A stretch of 64,000 bases of DNA from Akebia trifoliata (GCA_017979445.1 CM030714.1:17169892-17233891); one strand, 5' to 3'; numbered from the stretch's first letter, positions 14,021 through 26,157 are shown. The notes: generated by a model from the sequence alone, not told the origin. Made by a program: numbers and translations.

Positions 14021-14302
14021 ATGTTCTTATTATGCATTTTCTTATTTTGTGATGTTGATAGATGTTTTCCATTTGAAAATTGTATATGTTACTTTAAATG
14101 ATAGAAATGATAGATCGAAGTCAATTATAATTGTTTACTGAGTATGCTTAGACATTTATCATATGTTACATTATGAAAACTTGTACTATTTAATTATTTA
14201 GATGTTTACTCATGCATGTATGACTTGCTGTTACAACGGTGTTAATCCTATTAAGTAACATTCCTCTGTTACTCACCCTATCCTCCCCCTTTCAAATGTT
14301 AT
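14021..14302 (+). repeat. Second copy of a G1 LTR segment
   Basis: It duplicates 5305-5589 closely, including the 'tgttcttattatgcatttt' and 'agtaacattcctctgttactc' blocks. It ends at the same 'caaatgttat' junction with a G2 LTR. So the G1/G2 boundary occurs twice in the window, 8.7 kb apart. Confidence 0.8.
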
Positions 14303-15080
14303 TGTAAAATTTTGAGTTTTTAATTTGTATCTCGAGAAAAAATAAATAACGAATTTTAAGAAAATCTTCAAAATGGGACTTAGGGGTAAAATTTTAAGAT
14401 ATTTCTGATTATTTTGAATGGAATCTGACCTTACCATTTGATTCAAAATGATCGAAAAACATACTTTAGCTGTAAGCACGCTCAAATTCGAGTTCGAATA
14501 TAAAACTTACAAAATTCTCGATTATAGAGTCGAACCAGGTTAAAATAGTGACTTTTAGCTAGAGAAAAAATTATTAAGATTTGATTACACCATTGGGTTC
14601 GTAACGAAAAATTATTAAACATGGACTATTTATTTGTCATTCTTGGAGATTAGGAAGTCGAATTATCGTAAAAAATGTACGTTTTTGTTAAAGATAAAAT
14701 CTGTAGAAATTGACCATATCATTAGATCCGGAACGAAAAATTAGACAAAATAAAGTATTCATTTGTCAGTTTTAAAGTTCGGATGATCAAGTTATTGTCG
14801 ATCGAAACAATAGGCGAAATATAGATTTCGTCCCAAATTTTATATAAATAAATTTTTTAATATTTTTTTTAATTCATTATCTTCCCCAGCTGTTCAAAAC
14901 CAGCCAACGCGTTAAAAAAGTTTATTTTTTTCTTCGAATTTTAACCTCAGATCTCTCACAAACGGCTCGCCGTTAACTTCCAACGTAGAAGGGAAAAACA
15001 TCCGCAGCCTCGACATCTACAAAATCCACCCAAATTCCATTCGTTTTCTTTTCTTTTTTGTCCCATATCATCAAAAAACA

Positions 15081-15114
<34 letters not shown>

Positions 15115-17286
15115 GGCTTCGTTACTTTAACCTCGAATTTCATCAGTTTCGAGGTCCAATAGTCCTCCGTCACAGAAGGGAGAAAGGACGACGACATCGA
15201 AATCTTCGAAATCACCAGGTCAATTTTGAAAATCAGCCTTCTTGATGTACGAGTTATCTCGATATCCATGCTGATCACCTTGATTTTTGTGCATGCGCTT
15301 CGATCCTTTAGCCTAGATATTGTAAGGAACTCTCAATTTCTATTAGTAATTATAAATTGTGAAAATTACATTTAGGATTTTATTAAAAATTGGTGGTGAG
15401 TTTTCAAAAATATAGAATTCAATTGATTATTTCAAGTTCACGTCAGAACTTGCATGTTTGATATGTTTAATTATATTTTATAATAAAATATACGTGGGTA
15501 GGATATCTCACTGGGTTATTTTCGTTAGTTGGGTCCTATGCATCGCTCGGACCCCGTTTTAATCTAAGTATTATACTTTTTCAATATTATTGACGAAAAT
15601 GAATTTTATAATTGGAAAAAAAATGATTTAATATTCAATGAACTCAAATTGAGTTGATGAATATCAGAAAGTGGATATTTTGTTTGAAAGATTGAAAACG
15701 GTAAAAATTGAAAAAAAGAAAAAATGATATGAAACGGTAAAATATCAGAGTCACACCCGAGGGGTGATGTCTGTATTTTACATTGTTGTGTTGTGTGTAG
15801 GTTGGTGAACGGATATCCAGGGATAATGTTACTGGTTGCATGTTTATTTACTTTCGGTTAGCACGAGGCGCTGTTTACGTTTCCATTCTGTCATTTATTT
15901 TAGGCTGTTTGGCCACACTTGCATGGTAGGAAACTAGATATCCATTATCAACCTTGTATTATTAATTTCTCTTTTATTTACAAATGAAAAGAATATACAT
16001 ATATATATATATAACTATTTTGTGAGCTGTTAAAGAGTTTGTGAATTCCTGAAGGGATAGTGCGTCATATCATCCGGAGTGATGTATTATCCTAGGATGT
16101 ACGGTAGGGACCACCAACCTCATAAGTGGTATGGGACGCGTATAAAAGTGGAGTCACAACTGAAATCCGGATTTATTCCTCTATATCTTTACAAGTGAAC
16201 TTGTAATGTAAAGGTGGTCGTATATGAATGGTTTGTATATTTAGGAATCACATGCATGCCTGATAGGTATAGACGGAGATGATTAGTCAATGATCACTAA
16301 CAATCTATAGTAGTTGAACATTCTAACACATCGAAAAGAGACCCATTGCTTACGGTCACGTCAAACGACCAACCTGAGTAGGATAAATGGTCAACCAAGC
16401 ATGGTAAGTGCAGCGACCGGCCACAAAATCAAGAACTAAAAGCCAAAGAAGAATCGTAACATCATGTCCCGACTGGGAGCAATCCAGTTGTGAATCCCAA
16501 CTCTCTAATTCCAATACTCCACCATTGTGTATTATGTATATGTTGCCTTATTTTGATATATAAACTGAAATACATATTTAATATTTCTATTTAATCAATT
16601 AGATTTGTATAAAAAGATAATGTTATAGTGAATACTACTGATCGATGTAATGTGAGTTTTAAAATATTTAGTTGCTAATCCCTGACTATATGTACCAGTT
16701 AATCGTAGTTTTTTTTGTAAAATTTTACATATTTTAAAATTATTCAGTATGTTTATTCGTTCATGTTAGGAGAGGTTATTGGTAGAAATTGTTTGCTTCC
16801 ATACTAGGTAACCATTGTTACTCACCCTTTCATTCTTCATTTTTTTTTAGTTTCAGATCCGAAGCTTAGCGAGACAGGTGTAGAACATGAGTGAGAATAA
16901 TCTAGTGGGTTAGATAGACAGCAAGAGTCTGTCACTTGGTGAGTATTGGGGTTATATCTCCTAGTGGTATCGACTTGTCCAAAAGTATTATAGATTTTGT
17001 TCTAAGCGTTAGGACTTTTGTTAGAGCGAGAAAATTTTGTATAATCCCGTGTATAAATTTCTTCTTCTACACCCTGATCTATCATACATTATTAGATGTA
17101 TATAGGCTTCCGCTAGTACTATATTTTGTTTGTTTATATACAGGATTGTATGTCGTTTATCAGGTGCAGGTTGAACGCCTTGGAATGCTAACATAAACAG
17201 AGGAGACCATGCTGAAATTTCGAAGTGCCACCTAGTACCTCGAGATCTGACATGGGGATTTGTGTTAGCGTTTGGCGGGTGTCACA
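14303..17286 (+). mobile_element. Complete G2 LTR
   Basis: It starts TGTAAAATTTTGAG and ends GGGTGTCACA, 2984 bp. It matches 5590-10792 once the nested solo LTR is removed, and it carries a TA microsatellite at 15085-15112. What follows at 17287 is G1 LTR sequence, not a G2 internal region, so it is either a solo LTR or the 3' LTR of a rearranged element. No clear 5 bp TSD is found (gttat versus gagct). Confidence 0.8.
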
Positions 17287-17678
17287 GAGCTTTGGAAGAG
17301 CCCACCTATGAGGAGTCATTGTAGGAGGTTCTTGTAGAAGGTTATGTCGTGGATCTATAGCCTCTGTTAACTTGATAATTATTTTAGATGTTTAGTGGGT
17401 GGGTTGTAATGCATTTAGTAGGACTTGATTCATTTTTTGAGAAACTGTACTTGGGAGATGATTACAATGTTAAGGAATGTTGACGAATATAATTATGGTT
17501 GTTTAGCTTTCGATGCTTTGATTTAAGATTATTCAGTATAGTTTCCACTACATTTATTTTCATGTCATAGTATATTTGTCTGTATTTGGTCTATCAGGTT
17601 GTGTGTGTGTTTACCTCACACCTAGAGATCCTGACTGATGAGTCCTCGGGATTAGCGTTGGGATTTTAGGGTGTGACA
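17287..17678 (+). repeat. 3' end of the interrupted G1 LTR
   Basis: It resumes the G1 LTR interrupted at 5589 and ends in a block matching the reverse complement of 26751-26830 (ttacctcacacct, then gtgtgaca). So the older G1 LTR in plus orientation ends at about 17678. Confidence 0.7.
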
Positions 17679-20095
17679 GTTACTCAATAGGATAAACTCT
17701 ATTCTAACAACTAGTCATAGATGCAACGTATAATAAAATTAAATAGTTTAAATAATGCAAGCTTTAATATAAAATAACATTCGGATAATGTCTAAACAAA
17801 AATAATGTCTAAGGTATTCCATATTACCCAAGAGAATAGAACATCAAGTATTCTCCTAGATTGACATGCTGCTTTTGGAAGTATAACCACGCATCACTCT
17901 TTCTATGTTTTCTACCACCTTTTTCTAGTAAATACAAATAATTTGATTTTATAATATATATACAAAGCAATGGTGATGCCCTCCTATTCCATCTATCTAT
18001 CAATCAATCCATATATCATATATCCACGTGGTCATAAGAGCATGTGAGATGTTCATTTGAATATCTATCTATCATTTAATAGGCCTAAGTCATTACATAC
18101 CCCTAGAGTCACTATCCCATCGGGAAGTTTGGTGATGAAACGGTTCTGAGGTGAACTAAATCTTACTTATATAAGGTCCCCAAATAATCACCAAGTAAAA
18201 AAGGATGGTCTTAGGATGGTCAAATTTCTAATGTCCTCTAAATAATCAAATTTGGTTCCCGAAAAGTTCGATGAAGGAACAAGTCCAGAAAAGAGTTTTC
18301 CTAATCAATATGGGTCGACCTATCAATCATCTTAGTATTGGGGAATGGTTTTGGTGGTTTTATTGCCTCGTAGGCTTTGTGCACACGCATTAGGATTTTT
18401 TGTCGAGATGTGAGTGGTTGAACAGCTTTACAGGAGTCTTCATGCGTCTTCAATAACAAACCGATTCGACACTCAACATTAGTATTGAGATTGACAAAAT
18501 ATGGAACTAACATTCAAAACTATCTTATGTCTTCAAGTTTGAGTTCAAGATTTCTTTTAGAAAGATATATTCCTCAAATTCATTATGTTGAACCCACGTT
18601 ATTATTCACATTATCAAAATAAGCTAAACATAGAATCACATTAGCATAGAAAAAGTAATAGTTTTTTGGAAAATACATGAATACGTCAATTTATTATTTT
18701 ACATATTACATTTATATGTAAAAATGTTCAATCATTATCAATATTAATATTACAAATATATTTGAAAAGCTTGCACTTAGATCACACTGAATCGTAAAAT
18801 TTGATTTTAAATTGTACTTACGTGATCTGAGGATCCATTAGGACCCCTAGAATAACTAACAAAAACTGTAATTATTGCCCCACATGTGCCACTTGCAATG
18901 GTAGTGACTTGATTTCTGTGGTGGGTGGCGGTTACACAATGGCTTGCACACTGGTTCCCATCGCACAATCACAAACTTGCATAGTGAGTCGTTTTTCACA
19001 TGCTTGGTTTGTGCCCACCGTGCTCGCATTGCTCTCATCTTTTTCCTGTTGGTTTTGGCTAAGAGGTTGATAGTAGAACACTTGTACACAATATAATCTA
19101 CCAAACAAAATTATTATTTCCTGAACACAATCAATATGATCACGATTATACTAATGAAAAACATTTTAAATTGAATATAATAGGAAATATATAATTTAAT
19201 GTACAAATCATAACAGTGTATCTATCTAATAACTCGAAATGATGAACGATTCTACCTTTACGATTTCTATTTTCCTTTATGCTCTCAAACTTTCACCAAG
19301 TGAATAAAACTAACCACCTCCTCCAATCAACTAAATCTTACACATTTAGGAGATAATTCAATGAAGCATAACAGGGAATGACACCTGATTTAACTGATCA
19401 TATTTTGAGAAAGCTTTTCTTGCTACTAGGGTGATGTCTAGAAGGTGGGGGTGTGGCTGGAAATTTGTTTGATAAAGTTAACATATTAGCTAACTAGGGT
19501 TAGCTAACCATGGCTTAAGTTTAATTGCAACACATTGTATAAGCCATGGTAGGGGACCAGACATGTGTCTCACAAGAATCTAGTTGAGACACCTCATGGC
19601 AATGTGCCAAATGGTACCAATGAGTTATCTTGACTCTAGTCAACACTAGTTGACTTAAATAATTTGTCTTTATCTAATTACCTACTTATATTTATAAGTT
19701 AATTAATTACTTAAGTGGATTGTGGGGTCCATACAAATGGAAATACAGCTTTGGACTTTGGTAAAATTGGGTTGACCCATATGACTTTTCTTAGAAAATC
19801 TGAGTTCGGGACCCATGAACAGGTTTAATTAGTCTCGGACTTCGACCTGCGGATATTTCATTTTGAACAACTTTCTAAGGTCTATCTAATGGTATTATCT
19901 TTTCTTTGAAACTCCATTTCCCCATAGGTCTTGTCTTTACGGTGTTTTCCCACTTGTGCTTATTTTTCCGTTAATTTTTCAAGTCAACAATTCCAATTCT
20001 CTTTCAAATTCATTTACTAAATTATTTAATCCTTCGACTTCACGTACCTTATCAAACAAATTTCTTGAGATTCGTGGTGATTCTGATGAGTCGTC
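17679..20095 (-). repeat. Diverged, 5'-incomplete G1-like LTR in minus orientation
   Basis: 17679-18130 clearly parallels 27176-28200 of the G1 LTR (minus orientation), for example 'attgacatgctgc' and the 'ccatctatctatcaatcaatcc' run. From 18130 to about 20095 similarity is weak. The order of blocks and a gypsy-like terminus ('gtcctcaaaatttt' near 20130) suggest the same LTR type. No gene is recognised here, and the small open frames at 18301-18513 and 18856-19104 show no family signature. Confidence 0.45.
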
Positions 20096-20214
20096 ACAAG
20101 TTAGCTTCCTAGAAGAAAATTTTGTCCTCAAAATTTTAGTTCTTAATGTTTTCTTGTCTTTAATTCTTTAAATGAAATATTTTAATTATATTATTATTTT
20201 GGTATATGTTAAAA

Positions 20215-20596
20215 GGGTCTCGTTATTTGGCCAACAGTTTGGCAAACATTTTGGCAAACACTTTTTCAAAACATGGGTTAGAGGTCTTGGAATGGGCTGA
20301 TTTTTGGTGAGGATGATCTCCTCTACGGTGAGGAGATCATCCTCACCAAAAATCAGCTCATTCCAAAACTTCTAGCCCTAGTTTACAAGTTGAAAAATCG
20401 TGAATCGTCCATTTTTTGTAAATCATTTTTGATGGGGTTAGAAGTTTTGGAATGGGCTGATTTTTGGTGATGATGATCTCCTCACCGTAGAGATCATCCT
20501 CACCAAACATCAGCCCATTCCAATACCTCTAACCCATGTTTTGAAAAATGTGTTTGCCAAAATGTTTGCCAAACTGTTGGCCAAATAACGCTACCC
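20215..20596. mobile_element. Mutator-like MITE with double-hairpin structure
   Basis: It has a perfect 9 bp TSD, ATGTTAAAA (20206-20214 and 20597-20605). Long terminal inverted repeats begin GGGTctCGTTATTTGGCC and continue, with few mismatches, for about 150 bp on each side. Within each arm lies a further hairpin built on 'tttttggtgaggatgatctc' (about 20290-20372 and 20448-20524). Nine-bp TSDs with long TIRs are typical of Mutator-like elements. It has no coding capacity. It lies about 290 bp upstream of the split exon at 20888. Confidence 0.85.
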
Positions 20597-20887
20597 ATGT
20601 TAAAATCTCTCTTTCTCTCTTTCTCTATGTGGTGGGACCCTGCGGTACCACCATGAGTCACCACACGAAAATCTACAGGGAATCCACATTTGCAGTACCA
20701 TCGCACAAACAACTACATTAAGGCTTTCGTCGAATTTTTTTTCACTTTTTCCTTCCTCTCTTCATTTTTCTCCTCTCCTTTACTTGTCTTGGGGTACACT
20801 CTTATTCAAACCCTCTTTGCTGCCCACCATGATGTTCCTACAGTGTATTCTCTTCTTTCTCTCTGTAATCTTTCCTTTGATCTTTAG
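20597..20887 (+). other. Non-repeat flank upstream of the split exon, possible intron
   Basis: A CT-rich stretch (20610-20632) is followed by a short frame starting at the ATG at 20653, then a pyrimidine-rich segment (20737-20800). It ends in TTTGATCTTTAG at 20887, a good plant 3' splice acceptor for the exon at 20888. No product is recognised. Confidence 0.35.
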
Positions 20888-20970
20888 GCCAAATGCAAGC
20901 ATCCAAGTAAATCGACTCGGTCTAGCCAACCGACACGTGATTCCTTGTCTCGATCTCCTCCTCCAATCCC
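20888..20970 (+). pseudogene. Unrecognised host gene, exon 5' part, split by a Copia element
   Basis: Reading from the acceptor at 20887, 27 codons rich in Lys, Arg, Ser and Pro stay open up to the Copia insertion at 20970. The reading frame resumes without loss at 42859 when one copy of the 5 bp target duplication is removed. No family is recognised. The split is described further at 42859-43345. Confidence 0.55.
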
Positions 20971-21184
20971 TGATAGGTGCATTACCACTCAGTCAATAAG
21001 CTATTGTTAAGGGTTGTTTGTTTAGTCTTACCACGTTATTAGGATTTGTTAGATGTGAGCTATTTTTCTAGTTTCAGTTTGTTCTGTAAGGCTATAAAAT
21101 AGCAAAGCTTGTTCTTCAATAAAGATAAAGTGATTTCTCCCAATTTTTCTATATATTTTTCATAAGCTTTTTTGATTACTAACA
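20971..21184 (+). repeat. Copia 5' LTR
   Basis: It starts TGATAGGTGC, ends TACTAACA, and matches the 3' LTR at 42626-42853. Shared core blocks are 'gttaagggttgtttgttt' and a TATA-like 'gctataaaatagcaaagc' near 21091, likely the element promoter. The start has TGAT instead of TGTT and a short deletion near 20990 relative to the 3' LTR. Confidence 0.88.
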
Positions 21185-21186
21185 TT

Positions 21187-21200
21187 TGGTATCGGAGCCC
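21187..21200 (+). other. Copia primer binding site (initiator tRNA-Met)
   Basis: TGGTATCGGAGCCC lies two bases after the 5' LTR. It fits the complement of the initiator tRNA-Met 3' end (TGGTATCAGAGC) with an A-to-G change. Confidence 0.8.
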
Positions 21201-21254
21201 CATTACTAGGGCCTAGTTAAGATTAGAAGCAACAGTCTTCTACATGTGTTGTAA

Positions 21255-22280
21255 TTGAAGTATGACGACAGAGAATTCATTTGTGCAGCCAACAGTTCTA
21301 AATTTTATGAGCACTATGATCATTGGGCAATGCTCAAGGAAAATTTCTTACGTTCAAAAGAGTACTGGGGCTTGATGGAGAATGGGATTCCTATAGCAAC
21401 AGAAGGTGTTGTCCTCACGGATGCACAAAGGAAAAACATTGAAGATTAGAAATTGAAAGATTTGAAAGCAAAGAAATATCTATTTCAAGCAGTAGATCGT
21501 TTGATCCTGGAGACAATCCTCAACAAGGATACAGCGAAGAACATATAGGATTCTTTGAAGCAGAAAAATCAAGGTACAACACTAGTCAAGCGTGCACACA
21601 TGCAAGCTCTTAGGCAGGAGTTTGAAATTCTCCACATGAAGATAGGAGAATCTGTGAATAAGTATTTTGCTCGAACCTTTACCATAGCCAACAAGATGAA
21701 AGTAAAGGGTGAGGACAAGGGAGATGCTGTTGTTGTTGAAAAGATTTTAAGATCTATGACTTCCAAGTTTGATTATATTGTGTGTTCTATTGAGGAGTTT
21801 AAGGATACAGACGACGCCTTAACCATTGATGAGTAGCTAAGCAGCCTACTTGTGCATGGACAACGCATTAGGTCTCATGTTGAAGAAGAACACATCTTGA
21901 AGATTACTCATGGAAATCAACTGGAGGAAGGGGTCGAAGCCGTGGAAGTTTAAGAGGAAGAGGAATGGGAAGAGATAGACAAAGCTACAACAAGGCCACG
22001 GTGGAGTGCTATAATTGTCACAAACTATGGAATTTTCAATGGGAATTTTCAAGCAAGGAGAAGGAGGCCAACTATGTAGAGACTCAAGAAGAGATGTTGT
22101 TGATGGCATATGTGGATATGAATAAGGCTAGTAGAGAAGATATGTGGTTTCTTGACTCAGGATGTAGCAATCGTATATGTGGGAAGAAGGACTACTTCTT
22201 GGATTTTGATGGAAGTTTTAAAGATTCTGCAAAGCTGGGCAACAAGGCAAGCATGGTTGTAATGGAAAAAGGGTAACATA
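21255..22280 (+). pseudogene. Copia gag and protease, degenerate
   Basis: Gag of the UBN2 type spans about 21255-21836 in two adjacent open pieces separated by stops (21447, 21549). The zinc knuckle at about 22000-22050 keeps C-Y-N-C-H but has lost the downstream His/Cys pair, so it would not bind zinc normally. The aspartic protease centre is D-S-G (WFLDSGCSNRICG, about 22144), as in Copia. Gag packages RNA and protease processes the polyprotein. Several frame changes and stops disable it. Confidence 0.8.
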
Positions 22281-22366
22281 AAGCTACAGGTGAATGGAAT
22301 AACACAAATCATCACAGGAATATTTTATGTGTCGGAGCTGAAGAACAATTTGCTGAGTATGGGCAA

Positions 22367-23100
22367 TTGCAAGAAAAAAGGCTTGCCATTTTGTTTCAAC
22401 GTGGAAAGTGTAAGGTGTTTCATCTCGAGAAAGGCTTAATCATGGAGGAAAAGATGTCTTCGAATCAAATGTTCATACTACATGCTATGTCTCAACCTAT
22501 ATCATCTACTTGTTTCAACAAAGTTACAAAAGATATGGTGCAACTTTGGCATTGTAAGTATGGACACTTAAGCTTTAAGGGCTTCAAGAGTATTTAGCAG
22601 AAGAAGATGGTGAATGGTTTACCACAGTTTAAGTCTCTCTCGAGGCTATGCAAGGATTGCTTGGTAGGAAAGCAACAAAGGGACTCATTTCCAAAGAAGA
22701 GCACCAGGAGAGCTTCACAAATTCTTTAATTTGTACATGATGATATTTGTGGACCGATCAAGCCCATCTCTAATAGTAAGAAAAGGTATTTGATTACTTT
22801 CACTGATGATTGAGAAATTAGAAGCCTTTGCTATTTTCAAAAGTTTTAAGATTCACGTTGAGAAGGAAGCAAACTCGTTTATTAGAAGTTTACGTACTAA
22901 TCAAGGAAGAGAGTTTACATCACAAGAGTTCACTAGTTTTTGTGTTGTAAATGGTATTCAAAGACAATTGACAACTACATACACGCCGCAACAGAATAGA
23001 ATCGTGAAACGAAAGAATATAACTATTATGAGTATGGTTCGTAATGTACTTTTAGAAAAGAAAATTCCTAAATTTTTTTGGCTTGAAGCAGTCAACTAGA
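22367..23100 (+). pseudogene. Copia integrase, degenerate
   Basis: The GAG-pre-integrase motif (LWHCKYGHLSFKG, about 22540) is followed by the integrase core. A block with the first catalytic Asp (DDICGPIKPIS, about 22738) and FTDD (about 22799) leads into a stop. The block containing the catalytic Glu region reads TPQQNRIVKRKN (about 22982), where functional elements have NG-x-x-ER-K-N, so the catalytic Glu is replaced by Lys. In-frame stops lie at 22596 and 23097. Confidence 0.8.
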
Positions 23101-23129
23101 CCGTGTATGTCTTGAATTGAAGTCCAACA

Positions 23130-25128
23130 TTGGCAGTGAAAAATAAGACTCCAGAAGAAGCATGGAGTGGAGTCAAGCCTTCGGTTGAGTATTTTAGAGT
23201 TTTTAGATGTATTTCTCATGTTCATGTACCTGACAGTAAAAGAACTAAGCTGGATGATAAAAACTTAAGTTGCATTCTGCTAGGAGCTAGTGAGGAGTCG
23301 AAGGCTTCCATACTTTATGATCCAACTTCACAAAGGATCATAATAAGCAGGGATGTTGTATTTGAAGAAGACAAGAATTGGGATTGGGATAACAAGTATG
23401 AAGAAGCTATTGTGTGCAATTTGGAATGGGGTGATCGTGAGGAGGAAGCGGTTGTGTTTGATGAAAATGAAAATAGGAGTGAATCTGATCTTAATGCTGA
23501 GGAAGAAGAGGAGATTTTTTTCTCTGATTCTTTGAATGAAGAAAACTTTCTTTGCTCAAATGAAGGGAGGAATAGGAGACCACCAGTTTGGATAAGAGAC
23601 TATGAAACAGGAGAAAGACTATCTGAAGAAGACAAAGAAGCTCATTTGGCCATGTTTGCAGTTGCTGATCTTATTCACTTTGAAGATGCAGTAAAGAGTG
23701 AGAAATGGAGGAGAGCCAAGGATGTGGAAATGGAAGCAATTAAGAAAAATGACATGTGGGAATTGTCAGAGTTACCTGAGGGAGGAAAGAAAGCTAGAGT
23801 AAAATGGGTTTATAAGACTAAATTCAATGAAAATGGAGAAGTGGACAAATGCAAGGCCAGGATTGTAAGAAGGGGTATACTCAGCAGCATGGAGTAGACT
23901 ATACAAAAATATTTGCACCTGTGGCACACATGGAGACAATTCGCTTGGTGGTAGCACTTGCAGCTCAAAGAGGATGGACTATTTACCAGTTAGACATAAA
24001 GTCTGCATTTTTATATGGTAAGTTGAATGAAGAAGTTTTTGTAGTGTAGCCTTGTGGTTATGTGCAAAAGGGAAATAAACAGAAGGTTTATAAGTTAAAG
24101 AAGGCACTTTATGGGCTTAAGCAAGCACCACGAGCTTGGTATAGCCGTATAGAAACCTATTTCATGAAGGATGGTTTTGAGAAGTGTGACTACGAGCATA
24201 CTTTGTTCATCAAGATAAGAAAAGAAGGCAAAGTATTAATTGTAAATCTGTACGATGATGGTCTCATTTTTACTGTAAATCATGAATTGATGTTTATATA
24301 ATTTAAAATTTCCTGAAGCATGAATTCGACATGATGGATCATGGTAAGATGAGGTATTTCCTTGTTATTGAAGTCTTGCAAAGATCTGATGGTGTTTTTA
24401 TCAGTAAGAAGAAGTATGCATGGGAAGTGTTGCAAAGGTTTGGAATGGATAGAAGTAATTCAGTTCATAATCCTATTGTCTCTAGCTTTAAACTCATGAA
24501 GGATGAAGGTGGAGTTAAGGTAGACAAGACTTACTATAAATAAGTTGTGGGTAGTCCCATGTATCTCACAGCTACTCGACCGGATATGATGTTTGTGGTA
24601 AGCCTTATTAGTAGGTATATGGAGAATCCTACTGAGCTTCATTTACAAGTCGGAAAAAGGGTGCTGAGATATTTGAAGGGAACAACTGGGTTTGGAATTT
24701 TCTATAGGAAGGGAAGAGATGATGAACTTGTTTACACCAACAGTGATGATGCTAGAGATTTGGAAGACAGAAAGAGCACTTCGGGTTATGTGTTTTTATG
24801 GAGTTTTGGAGCTATATCTTGGTCATCAAGAGAGCAACCAATAGTAAGTCTGTCTACCACTACCATGGAGGTAGAATTTATCGTTGTAGCTTCGTGTGCA
24901 TGCCAAGTAGTATGGTTGAAGAGGGTGTTGGGAAAGCTTGGTCAGAATCAAGGTAAGTCAACTATTATTTGTTGTGATAATAGCTCCACAATCATACTTT
25001 CAAAGAATCCAGTAATACATGGTCGTAGTAAGAACATAGATGTACGTTTTCATTTCCTTCGAGAGCTCACAAAGGCTGGTACTGTGGAGTTGGTGCATTG
25101 TGGCACACAAAAAAATTGGCAGATGTGA
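23130..25128 (+). pseudogene. Copia reverse transcriptase and RNase H, degenerate
   Basis: RT starts in the open piece 23130-23897 (KWVYKTKFNENGEV) and continues in other frames as FAPVAHMETIRLV..LDIKSAFLYG (about 23910-24025) and YGLKQAPRAWY (about 24110). The catalytic YVDD box reads YDDG at about 24252, removing the second metal-binding Asp. RNase H (24547-25128) shows DRKSTSGYVF and GAISWSSREQP, but the first Asp of the YTDSD motif is Asn. The enzyme would copy RNA to DNA in the particle; this copy is inactive. Confidence 0.85.
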
Positions 25129-25227
25129 TGACTAAACCACTTAAGCTAGATGTTTTCTTGAAGTTGCGAGGGGCTATTGGGAATTTTTTCTGAAACTGAT
25201 ATAAACTGAGTGCTTGTAGCATTCAGT

Positions 25228-25430
25228 CACTATGTGAAAAAAGCCCATATTTGACGGTCTTAACCCGTCAAATTTTGAGAAATTTGATGGACCCTCCCGT
25301 CAAATATGCCCGTCAAATATTCTCTTGTATAATTTTTTTTTTTGACGGCCCTGGACTATCAAATTATTAGAGATGAATTTAAAAAAAAAAACAAAAAAAC
25401 AATCCATAAAGTATGACCGTCAAATTTGGA
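25228..25430. repeat. CACTA A left terminal and subterminal repeats
   Basis: The TIR CACTATGTGAAAAAAGC is followed by about seven copies of TTTGACGG or its complement (for example 25251, 25267, 25299, 25309, 25344, 25418). The whole 200 bp matches, inverted, the right end of CACTA B (52440-52637). Confidence 0.9.
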
Positions 25431-25694
25431 GGTTTAACAAACAATAGCACAGCCCTCTAATTCACCAATCACAATGAACGAAATAATAATAAAAAAATCA
25501 GAAAAATAAAAAATAAAAGAAAAATCATAAAAGAAGAATATGATAGGCATCCATATTGACTGAAGAACAAAGATGAGAAAACTGAATTAATATTCATCAA
25601 TTAATATCTTGAAATTGAAATAGACCCAACTTCACATTAAATCGAAGAAAAAAGAAGAGAAAATTGAATAACAAAATCTGAGTAAGAGGAGAAC

Positions 25695-25919
25695 TACATC
25701 CTTGCTTGATCTGTTGTATTTCATGTGGCTATTAACAAGCTGGCCTGCTGAGATGGCAGACATGAGAGAGAGCTCCCCAGCAAGAATTGAACCAGCAACT
25801 ATGCTGGCCAGGAGCATTGAATTTGATCTTGGTGAATCTCTGCTTGCACCCTTCACACCAAGTAGATTCAAACAAGTTGACTAAGATGCAAGTTGGGTCC
25901 CACCACCTACTGTACCAAT
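25695..25919 (-). pseudogene. HMGR: Captured HMG-CoA reductase C-terminal exon
   Basis: The minus-strand translation begins IGTVGGGTQLAS and continues [15 protein letters not shown], then [19 protein letters not shown], and ends [17 protein letters not shown]. These are the C-terminal catalytic region and the conserved His/Ser tail of plant HMG-CoA reductase, the NADPH-dependent ER enzyme that makes mevalonate for isoprenoids. A pyrimidine-rich acceptor (GATATTCAG) precedes it at 25920. It is broken by an in-frame TAG at 25881-25883, where functional enzymes have Gln. After SSKDV the sequence leaves the family. Only about 75 of roughly 580 residues are present. Confidence 0.9.
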
Positions 25920-26157
25920 CTGAATATCAAAAACAAAACAAAAGAGAATATGAATTAGTTCTCAAGAATTTGCAATTTTTGACAAAATGGGTTCATTTCT
26001 TTTTGTTTTTAAATTGGAAAGGTGACAATTTCTTTCATGGATAAGAGATTCTAGCTGACTCCATGTGAAAGAGAAGATGGCCTATGGAGAACAATCTGAA
26101 CTTTTAATATATCTTAATTACTTTTTTATCAAAGTGGAGCAAATATTCTTTCACTGT

